This document shows positions 1 through 4,693 of a stretch of DNA of 8,091 nt, piece after piece. How positions within the stretch are numbered: position 1 is the first letter of the stretch; every line of letters starts with the position of its first letter. The stretch spans positions 1-8,091 of the forward strand of contig JAKSCF010000295.1 in the NCBI GenBank assembly GCA_022360735.1, read 5' to 3'. Below the pieces are notes generated by a model, which did no database searches, was not told the origin of the DNA, and saw only the letters and a list, made by a program, of their open reading frames with translations. The translations under genes and the position numbers were made by a program. The DNA comes from Clostridia bacterium (GTDB lineage: Bacteria; Bacillota_A; Clostridia; Peptostreptococcales; JAAYPU01).

Positions 1-125
1 GCTTTGAATTTATCAACTTGTCTTTTACTCTTTGCAAAAACAAACCCTATATAATCCGGCATGAGTTCATTGACATAATCAATATCATTTTCACATTTTA
101 ATCCGCAAATCTTAACCTTTGTCAA
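1..125 (-). CDS. trpF: Phosphoribosylanthranilate isomerase, N-terminal part (cut by window edge)
   Basis: This is the first 41 codons of TrpF, which isomerises N-(5'-phosphoribosyl)anthranilate to CdRP, the step before TrpC. The readable start includes KVKICGLK, followed by DYVNEL, PDYIGFVFA and SKRQV, the usual opening of the family's TIM barrel. Cys7 in KICG matches the conserved catalytic cysteine; the catalytic aspartate lies outside the window. I chose a TTG start at 125-123 because it follows a run of six G (133-138, minus strand) by 7 bases, overlaps the trpC stop as TTGA, and places KICG at the usual distance from the N terminus. No ATG fits in this frame before the conserved motif. 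The gene continues beyond base 1; trpB and trpA would be expected next, but this cannot be seen. Confidence 0.93.
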   Translation of the reverse strand, partial: MTKVKICGLKCENDIDYVNELMPDYIGFVFAKSKRQVDKFK

Positions 126-901
126 TTCAATTCCCCCCTAAGTTCCTTAAACTTATTATCAATGGAATCTGACCGCATTAAGCTCTCGCCAATTAAAACA
201 CCTTTAACACCTAAATCATGAAGATACTGAATATCAGATCTGGTATTGATGCCGCTTTCGCTAACCACTAATTTGGATTTTGGAATATGCTTTACGAGAT
301 TTTCCGTGTGCGTTAAGCAGGTTTTAAAAGTTTTTAAATCTCTGTTATTGATGCCTATGATATCTGAATCAGCTTCCAAAGCCATTTCCAACTGAGAGCG
401 GTCATGAACTTCTACTAAACATGAAAGTTGAAGTCCTTCAGCAATCTCTTTTAGTTGGATGAGTTCTTTTTTAGATAATACTGCAGTTATAAGAAGGATG
501 GCATCTGCACCCAACGCTTTGGACTGATAGACTTGATAAGGATCAATGATAAAATCTTTTCTCAATAGAGGTGCAGAGGTGACATCTCTTACTAACTTTA
601 AAAAGTAATTATGTCCTTCGAAAAAGTGATCTTCCGTCAGTACGGATATGATATCCGCACGATTTTGGGTATAAGCCTTTGCAATGAGTATGGGATCAAA
701 ATCTTTTTTAATGATACCTTTGGAAGGAGAGGCCTTCTTTATTTCTGCAATGATACTAATGCCCTCTTTATCTAAAGCTTTTTTAAAATCTCTGCTTTCG
801 TTACAATTTTCTATTTGTGCGTAAATTTTATTCATGGAAGTCAACTGCTTTTCATCCCATATTTTTTTCTTCTTATAGGCGATAATGTCATCTAAAATCA
901 T
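122..901 (-). CDS. trpC: Indole-3-glycerol phosphate synthase
   Basis: TrpC closes the indole ring, turning CdRP into indole-3-glycerol phosphate in the cytoplasm. The 259-residue single-domain protein has the normal length and is not fused to TrpF. Motifs along the TIM barrel are EIKKASPSKG (53-62, with the E and K that bind and act on substrate), LLRKDF (catalytic Lys115), LVEVHD (Glu164, the general base by family alignment), GINNRDL (183-189), VVSESGI (212-218) and the phosphate-binding GVLIGESLM (234-242). The ATG overlaps the trpD stop as ATGA, with GGAG 8 bases upstream (910-913). Trp15 is the only tryptophan residue in the visible trp-operon proteins. Confidence 0.97.
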   Translation of the reverse strand: MILDDIIAYKKKKIWDEKQLTSMNKIYAQIENCNESRDFKKALDKEGISIIAEIKKASPSKGIIKKDFDPILIAKAYTQNRADIISVLTEDHFFEGHNYFLKLVRDVTSAPLLRKDFIIDPYQVYQSKALGADAILLITAVLSKKELIQLKEIAEGLQLSCLVEVHDRSQLEMALEADSDIIGINNRDLKTFKTCLTHTENLVKHIPKSKLVVSESGINTRSDIQYLHDLGVKGVLIGESLMRSDSIDNKFKELRGELN

Positions 902-1917
902 GATATAAACTCCTTACTTAATGTGATGAGTTGGGTAAGCTTATTCAAGGCAAGACCTTGGTCAATAGATTGCTTGGCTTTTTCAATGCCTTCAGTCAAT
1001 GTATTGGCTTGACCGCCTACATATATGGCTGCACCGGCATTTAATAGTGTAATATCTCTTTTAGGACCTTGTTCTCCCTCTAAGATACTCAAAAGTATAT
1101 TGGCATTGTCACCAGGTGCACCACCCACTAAATCTTCTATTTTACCCATTGAAAAGTTAAAATCTTTGGGGCGAATGTAGTAAGTGAATATTTCGTTGTT
1201 TTTTAATTCAGTCACCTTAGTCTCTGTTGTAATGGTTATTTCATCTAAACCGTCTAATCCGTGTACAACCAATGCGTTCCTTGAGCCGAGATTTTTTAAC
1301 ACATTTGCCATGAGTTCAGTTAGGTTTGGATCATATACACCCAGCACATGATTTTTTACCAATGCCGGATTCGTGAGAGGACCCAGAAGGTTGAAAATAG
1401 TCCTAAAACCCAACTCTTTTCTAGGTTTTATCACATTTTTCATCGCTTCATGAAATCTAGGTGCAAACATAAAACCGATACCAATCTCGTCTACGCATTT
1501 TTTGACTTGGACCGGTGTGAGCTGGATATTAACACCCAGGCTTTCTAGTACGTCAGCACTGCCACATTTGCTTGAAACACTGCGATTTCCATGTTTAACA
1601 ACCTTGACGCCTGATGCTGCTGTGACAATAGATACAAGGGTGGATATATTAAATGTATGAACACCATCACCGCCTGTACCAACAGGATCTACGGCATATT
1701 CATTATTTACTGTTACTTTTAAAGCTTTTTCTCGCATGACCTTAGCACCACCGGTAATCTCATCTACGTTTTCTCCCTTCATACGAAGTGCTGTTAGAAA
1801 GCTTCCTATTTGTGAAGATGGGGCATTGCCTTCCATGATAGCGTTCATGGCTTGAATCATTTCTTCTTCTGTTAAGTTCTCTTTCTTGATAAGCTTATGG
1901 ATAGCAAACTTTAGCAT
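898..1917 (-). CDS. trpD: Anthranilate phosphoribosyltransferase
   Basis: TrpD transfers the phosphoribosyl group from PRPP to anthranilate, the second step of the branch. The 339-residue length is typical. An N-terminal helical region (about 1-70) is followed by the PRPP/Mg site: DPVGTGGDG (77-85), NIST (90-93), KHGNRSVSS (108-116) and LDEIT (224-228, the acidic pair that holds magnesium). FAPRFHEAMK (151-160) and RKELGFRTIFNLLGPLTNP (166-184) form the anthranilate channel side. The start ATG lies inside the end of trpG (7-base overlap) after a G-rich ribosome binding site; its stop overlaps trpC as ATGA. It is a stand-alone protein, not fused to TrpG as in enteric bacteria. Confidence 0.97.
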   Translation of the reverse strand: MLKFAIHKLIKKENLTEEEMIQAMNAIMEGNAPSSQIGSFLTALRMKGENVDEITGGAKVMREKALKVTVNNEYAVDPVGTGGDGVHTFNISTLVSIVTAASGVKVVKHGNRSVSSKCGSADVLESLGVNIQLTPVQVKKCVDEIGIGFMFAPRFHEAMKNVIKPRKELGFRTIFNLLGPLTNPALVKNHVLGVYDPNLTELMANVLKNLGSRNALVVHGLDGLDEITITTETKVTELKNNEIFTYYIRPKDFNFSMGKIEDLVGGAPGDNANILLSILEGEQGPKRDITLLNAGAAIYVGGQANTLTEGIEKAKQSIDQGLALNKLTQLITLSKEFIS

Positions 1918-2498
1918 TGAACTCCCCCCAGACTTGGTAAATTAAGAAAGTTTCTCAATATTTGCTTGCCACTACTGGTAGCAATAGACTCAGGATGAAA
2001 TTGCACGCCGAATATGAGATGCTTTTTATGCATTAATGCCATAATTTCACCATTGTCGGTTTTAGCTGTAAAGAATAAATCATTCGTATCAGAATTCTTG
2101 TCAATGATTAATGAATGATATCGAGTTACTTTTATTGGATTCTCAACATCCTTAAAAATACCACTTTCATCGTGATAAATCATAGATGTTTTACCGTGGA
2201 CAAGTTCCTTTGCTCTTATGACTTCACATCCATAACTTTCACCGATGGTTTGATGTCCAAGACATACGCCTAGAATTGGAATTTTGCTTCCGAATTCATT
2301 GATGATATCTTTGCAAACGCCGGTATCTTTTGGAGTACCAGGTCCCGGAGATATAATGATGTGAGAGACATCCATCTTTTTAAGTTGCTTAATGGAAATT
2401 TCATCATTTCTAAATACCTGTATATCGGAATTGATTTCACCTACATATTGGTAAAGGTTGTAAGTGAAAGAGTCATAGTTATCAATAATTACAATCAT
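1911..2498 (-). CDS. trpG: Anthranilate synthase component II (glutamine amidotransferase)
   Basis: This class I glutamine amidotransferase releases ammonia from glutamine and passes it to TrpE. The 195-residue protein starts IDNYDSFTYNL (5-15) and has the oxyanion loop ISPGPGTP (49-56), the nucleophile Cys79 in GVCLGHQ, HGKTS (101-105), and the His168/Glu170 partners in VQFHPES. The gene overlaps trpE by ATGA and has AGGAGG 7 bases before its ATG (2506-2511), so it is coupled to trpE and probably made in equal amount. The family cannot be split from PabA by motif alone. Placement between trpE and trpD makes TrpG the main role; a second role in folate synthesis, as in Bacillus subtilis, is possible if no separate pabA exists. 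Confidence 0.96.
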   Translation of the reverse strand: MIVIIDNYDSFTYNLYQYVGEINSDIQVFRNDEISIKQLKKMDVSHIIISPGPGTPKDTGVCKDIINEFGSKIPILGVCLGHQTIGESYGCEVIRAKELVHGKTSMIYHDESGIFKDVENPIKVTRYHSLIIDKNSDTNDLFFTAKTDNGEIMALMHKKHLIFGVQFHPESIATSSGKQILRNFLNLPSLGGVQC

Positions 2499-3970
2499 GC
2501 TAAATCCTCCTCAGTTTTTTTTATGGCATAAGTCAATGCCTTTGCTTTTCTAAGCGTTTCAACGTATTCACTTTCAGGGTCAGAGTCAGCAACAATACCT
2601 GCACCCGCTTGAATAGAAGCAATTTGATCTTTAAAAACAATGGTTCTAATGGCAATACAAGTATCCATATTCCCATTGAATCCGATACATCCTACAGCCC
2701 CTGCATATACCCCTCTTTTATTATTTTCCAGTTCATCAATGATCTGCATAGCTCTTATTTTAGGAGCACCTGAAACCGTTCCGGCCGGCAGGCATGCTGC
2801 CAAAGCGTCAAACATGTTATACTCTTTTCTAAGATAACCAACAACATTGGAAACAATGTGCATGACATGAGAATATTTTTGTATATCCATGTAGTTGGTT
2901 AATTTAACGGCTCCAAATTCAGATATTTTACCCACATCATTTCGGGCTAAATCTACTAACATTAGATGTTCTGCTCGTTCTTTTTCGTCTTCCAGCAGTT
3001 CTTTTGCCAGTAGAGCATCTTCATCCGGTGTTTTGCCTCTAGGTCGTGTACCTGCAATAGGAACGGTTTCAATTAGATTGTTTTTTACTTTTATCAGCAT
3101 TTCCGGTGAAGAGCCAACCAAAGTGTATGACTCAAAGTCAATAAAGAACATGTAAGGTGAAGGATTTATTTTTCTAAGCGTGTTGTAAACTGCAAATGGA
3201 TGAACTTGTGTTTCAATCTGAAACCGTTGAGATAGGACAACTTGAAAAATATCTCCTGCAGCAATGTACGCTTTAGCTTTTAAGACTTTTTTCATAAATT
3301 CAGGCTTTGTTTCATTACTGATAGCAGGCATCGTGTTTTGACATATTTTTTCGGCACTTTGGTGTGAATGATTATAATGGTTCATGATTTCATCTTCTAT
3401 TTTTTTGAGTCGATTTTCTGCTTTAAATCCTGTGCTTTCAATATCATCAACAACAGGTAAATTGAGAACAACCAAAATTTTATTATCCAGATGGTCGTAG
3501 ATGAACAATTCTTCCATGAACAACAGATGTATATCCGGCATTTTCATATCATCAAAATTGATCTCTCCTAATGCTTCGTAGTTACGAATGATGTCATAGC
3601 CTATATAACCAACCGCACCTCCAATGAAGTCAGGCAAGTCTTCAAAGTATGGCATTTTATAATCATCAATCACATCTTTTATGATGTCTAAAGGTGAACC
3701 TGTTTTATGAATGGTCTGATCTTTGCAATAAATAGAGACTTGATTATCTGAGCCTTTCACTTCTAAAAAAGGGTGCCTGCCTATATAAGAATAACGTCCG
3801 AATTTATCAACGGTTTCTGCACTTTCTAAGAGATAGCTTTTTCTGTTATGACATAGTTTTTGAAATAATGAAGTTGGTGTTTCATTTGCTCCCGAAATTT
3901 CAGCAGAGAGAACCAACAACTTTGAAGATTTAAAGACTTTTTTTAATTTCTTTAAATATTTATAAGACAT
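2495..3970 (-). CDS. trpE: Anthranilate synthase component I
   Basis: TrpE converts chorismate and ammonia to anthranilate, the committed step to tryptophan, in complex with TrpG. At 491 residues it is full length. The N-terminal domain carries YLLESAE (46-52); the LLES segment forms the tryptophan feedback site in this family, so the enzyme is probably inhibited by product. The chorismate-binding domain follows with FQVVLSQRF (242-250), PSPYMFF (270-276), GSSPEML (286-292), PIAGTRPRG (304-312), HLMLVDLARND (335-345), PAGTVSGAPKIRA (395-407) and GAGIVADSDPESEY (456-469). The ATG is set by AGGAGG at 3980-3985, 9 bases upstream. It contains no tryptophan. TrpE rather than PabB or isochorismate synthase is supported by LLES and by its operon. 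Confidence 0.98.
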   Translation of the reverse strand: MSYKYLKKLKKVFKSSKLLVLSAEISGANETPTSLFQKLCHNRKSYLLESAETVDKFGRYSYIGRHPFLEVKGSDNQVSIYCKDQTIHKTGSPLDIIKDVIDDYKMPYFEDLPDFIGGAVGYIGYDIIRNYEALGEINFDDMKMPDIHLLFMEELFIYDHLDNKILVVLNLPVVDDIESTGFKAENRLKKIEDEIMNHYNHSHQSAEKICQNTMPAISNETKPEFMKKVLKAKAYIAAGDIFQVVLSQRFQIETQVHPFAVYNTLRKINPSPYMFFIDFESYTLVGSSPEMLIKVKNNLIETVPIAGTRPRGKTPDEDALLAKELLEDEKERAEHLMLVDLARNDVGKISEFGAVKLTNYMDIQKYSHVMHIVSNVVGYLRKEYNMFDALAACLPAGTVSGAPKIRAMQIIDELENNKRGVYAGAVGCIGFNGNMDTCIAIRTIVFKDQIASIQAGAGIVADSDPESEYVETLRKAKALTYAIKKTEEDLA

Positions 3971-4011
3971 TATTTTTTTCCTCCTCTTTTATACCTGTAA
4001 ACCATTTAAAT

Positions 4012-4047
4012 AAAAAAACACTTCATCCCAGAAAAGGGACGAAATGT
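4012..4047 (-). terminator. T-box terminator 2, immediately before trpE
   Basis: A 12-bp stem, ACATTTCGTCCC with GGGATGAAGTGT, has a six-base loop and is followed by six more T after the stem's last T. The 5' arm shares CGTCCC with antiterminator 2. It lies about 26 bases before the trpE ribosome binding site. Confidence 0.93.
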
Positions 4048-4090
4048 TTGAATTCCGCGGTACCACCCAGTTTAGACAGATAATCCTTCT
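4036..4090 (-). promoter_or_regulatory. T-box module 2: Stem III-like hairpin and second antiterminator
   Basis: A second T-box core, GGGTGGTACCGCGG (4068-4055), forms GGG/CCC (4068-4066 with 4038-4036) and GCG/CGT (4058-4056 with 4041-4039) around the bulge TGGTACC. The upstream hairpin AGAAGGA/TCTGTCT (4090-4074) has a 3-base loop and one A-G mismatch and looks like a decayed copy of Stem III from module 1. The tRNA-pairing bases are TGGU (RNA), matching discriminator A by Watson-Crick pairing or G by wobble. The pairing differences from module 1 (GCG-CGT instead of ACG-CGT, GGG-CCC instead of AGG-CCT) keep the fold, which supports function. Confidence 0.88.
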
Positions 4091-4127
4091 ATAAATTAGG
4101 GTGCAGGGTATAAGTTATGGATAAAAT

Positions 4128-4162
4128 AAAAAAAGCACTTCATCCATATAGGACGAAATACT
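4128..4162 (-). terminator. T-box terminator 1
   Basis: This intrinsic terminator is a 12-bp stem, AGTATTTCGTCC with GGATGAAGTGCT, including three G-U pairs, a TATAT loop and a following T run. Its 5' arm contains CGTCCT, the same bases used by antiterminator 1, so the two structures exclude each other. Confidence 0.92.
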
Positions 4163-4205
4163 TGTATTCCGTGTTGCCACCTAATTTAGATAGAAAAATC
4201 TATCT
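4150..4205 (-). promoter_or_regulatory. T-box module 1: Stem III and antiterminator
   Basis: Stem III is AGATAGA/TCTATCT with a TTTT loop (4205-4188). The antiterminator pairs AGG with CCT (4182-4180 with 4152-4150) and ACG with CGT (4172-4170 with 4155-4153), leaving the bulge TGGCAAC. TGGC (4179-4176) is the exact complement of 5'-GCCA-3', the acceptor end expected for a bacterial tRNA-Trp with discriminator G73. Confidence 0.88.
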
Positions 4206-4215
4206 CACTCTATCA

Positions 4216-4304
4216 GATACGGAAATAGAATCATACTATTTCGATATCCTGTCTTTGTAACGTAAGACCAACGGCCAGTGATACTCTCAAATGATTTTGC
4301 ACTG
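4216..4304 (-). promoter_or_regulatory. T-box linker hairpins (Stem II region)
   Basis: Three hairpins follow Stem I. The first closes with CAGTG/CACTG (4304-4300 with 4280-4276) and has GAGAGTA in its 3' side, like the S-turn of T-box Stem II. The second is GTCTT/AAGAC (4268-4264 with 4255-4251). The third is a strong hairpin at 4248-4216, GATATCGAAATAG with CTATTTCCGTATC, 12 of 13 positions paired. Which of these matches classical Stem II and the IIA/B pseudoknot cannot be settled by eye. Confidence 0.6.
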
Positions 4305-4311
4305 CTTCTCA

Positions 4312-4393
4312 TGGAACCATTCAATAAACAATTCACATCGGGCTTCCACCATTTCCGACTCGCTATAGCTTCATGATTCATCTACTCTTTCCA
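4312..4393 (-). promoter_or_regulatory. T-box Stem I with UGG (Trp) specifier
   Basis: The base helix is TGGAA (4393-4389) with TTCCA (4316-4312). Above it is an internal loop with AGAGTAG on the 5' side and TGAATGG on the 3' side, then a helix ATGAAT/GTTTAT. The specifier triplet TGG lies at 4319-4317, after GAA, at the 3' edge of this loop, and matches the tRNA-Trp anticodon CCA. The apical part has TCGG/CCGA with the conserved GGTGGAAGCC loop that docks on the tRNA elbow. Assignment to Trp is supported both by the triplet and by the downstream trp genes. The base after the specifier is U rather than the more usual purine, a small oddity. Confidence 0.85.
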
Positions 4394-4424
4394 ATCATAG
4401 AATTTAAGGTATTATTTTGATTGG

Positions 4425-4453
4425 ATTATAATATGCATTGAATGTTTTGTCAA
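4425..4453 (-). promoter_or_regulatory. Sigma-A promoter of the trp operon
   Basis: On the minus strand TTGACA (4453-4448) and TATAAT (4430-4425) are separated by exactly 17 bases. Both hexamers match consensus perfectly. The transcript should begin near 4418, just before T-box Stem I. With such a strong promoter, control must come mainly from the leader RNA. No TRAP-type repeats are seen in the leader. Confidence 0.9.
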
Positions 4454-4512
4454 TAGAAATAATTGTTTTTTTGTAAGTAATGATTAAATAGATGGCTATA
4501 TTCATAAAAATT

Positions 4513-4541
4513 TTGACAAAATGTAGAAGCTTTTTTAAAAT
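4513..4541 (+). promoter_or_regulatory. Sigma-A promoter of the cysteine desulfurase-thiI unit
   Basis: TTGACA (4513-4518) and TAAAAT (4536-4541) are 17 bases apart, one mismatch from consensus overall. Transcription would start near 4548, giving a 5' UTR of about 145 nt. It is divergent from the trp promoter; the two -35 boxes are 59 bases apart. The -35 with its flanks also reads TTTGTCAAA on the other strand (4520-4512), which resembles a Spo0A box but may be chance. Confidence 0.75.
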
Positions 4542-4561
4542 AGTATGGTAATATTTATACG

Positions 4562-4616
4562 AATCCAGATTATTCATATAAACAACAAAAGGTAGTTTCC
4601 ATGAATAATCTGGGTT
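4562..4616 (+). repeat. Long inverted repeat / hairpin in the desulfurase 5' UTR
   Basis: CCAGATTATTCAT (4565-4577) and ATGAATAATCTGG (4601-4613) are a perfect 13-bp inverted repeat. As RNA the stem extends outward to 16 pairs (4562-4577 with 4601-4616, one G-U). After a 2x2 internal loop it extends inward by AAAC/GTTT (4580-4583 with 4595-4598), leaving an 11-base loop, AACAACAAAAG and flanking bases. It sits between the promoter and the gene and is followed by A, not T, so it is not an intrinsic terminator on the plus strand. Function unknown: RNA processing or stability element, regulator site, or leader control are all possible. Confidence 0.8.
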
Positions 4617-4618
4617 GA
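4601..4618 (+). CDS. Possible 5-codon upstream ORF (MNNLG)
   Basis: ATG AAT AAT CTG GGT TGA lies in the 3' arm of the UTR hairpin. AAAGG (4588-4592) is 8 bases upstream, in the hairpin loop, so a ribosome could bind there and open the stem. It has no cysteine or other telling codon. A frame this short can occur by chance; the placement is the only support. Confidence 0.2.
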   Translation: MNNLG

Positions 4619-4636
4619 AAAAAAAAAAAAAAAAAA
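4618..4636 (+). repeat. Homopolymer run of 19 A
   Basis: Nineteen consecutive A follow the hairpin in the 5' UTR, 57 bases before the desulfurase ATG. Such runs are prone to polymerase slippage, replication length change and sequencing error, so the true length may vary. Confidence 0.9.
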
Positions 4637-4680
4637 TTAGAAAATAATTTATTATTTTTGTTTTTGTTTACAATAATATT

Positions 4681-4686
4681 GAGGTG
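4681..4686 (+). promoter_or_regulatory. Ribosome binding site that sets the desulfurase start
   Basis: GAGGTG is 7 bases before ATG 4694. The frame is open upstream to a TTG at 4658, but that codon has no ribosome binding site and would add a 12-residue AT-rich tail before the conserved VYLDNSATT start of the family. Confidence 0.85.
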
Positions 4687-4693
4687 TTTGAAA

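Larger units (their letters stand above)
4012..4205 (-). repeat. Tandem duplication of the T-box 3' module
   Basis: Bases 4205-4128 and 4090-4012 align along their whole length. Shared blocks include TCTAAA, GGTGG, CGGAAT, ATTTCGTCC and GGATGAAGTG followed by a T run. Each copy is about 78 nt, separated by 37 nt. Differences cluster in loops or are compensated in stems, so this looks like an old duplication under selection rather than a recent copy. Confidence 0.8.
3971..4418 (-). promoter_or_regulatory. Tryptophan T-box leader with two expression modules
   Basis: This is the 5' leader of the trp operon, about 450 nt. In T-box RNAs, uncharged tRNA pairs through its anticodon with a specifier codon in Stem I and through its NCCA end with the antiterminator, allowing read-through. 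Here the order on the minus strand is promoter, Stem I (4393-4312) with a UGG specifier, several linker hairpins (4304-4216), Stem III (4205-4188), antiterminator/terminator 1 (4182-4128), a spacer, then a second Stem III-like hairpin (4090-4074) with antiterminator/terminator 2 (4068-4012), and the trpE ribosome binding site. Both T-box cores are seen directly (AGGTGGCAACACGG and GGGTGGTACCGCGG). Only about 37 nt separate terminator 1 from the second Stem III, too little for a second Stem I. Confidence 0.95.

Noticed and set aside
1348..1548. Open frame antisense to trpD
   Set aside because: No recognisable domain or binding site, and it lies fully inside a well-conserved gene.
2640..3155. 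Two open frames antisense to trpE
   Set aside because: Low-complexity, serine-rich translations typical of shadow frames, with no start signals.
4091..4127. A second Stem I/specifier domain between the two T-box modules
   Set aside because: Only 37 nt are available and none of the AGTA, GGTGGAAGCC or specifier-loop features are present.
4562..4616. Hairpin as a MITE or other small mobile element
   Set aside because: Too short (55 bp), no clear target-site duplication, and no second copy in the window.
4562..4636. UTR hairpin as a Rho-independent terminator
   Set aside because: On the plus strand it is followed by A, and on the minus strand the T run comes before the hairpin instead of after it.
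4658..4693. Longer desulfurase start at TTG 4658
   Set aside because: No ribosome binding site; the added residues are AT-rich read-through of the UTR, while ATG 4694 has GAGGTG at 7 bases and matches the family N terminus.
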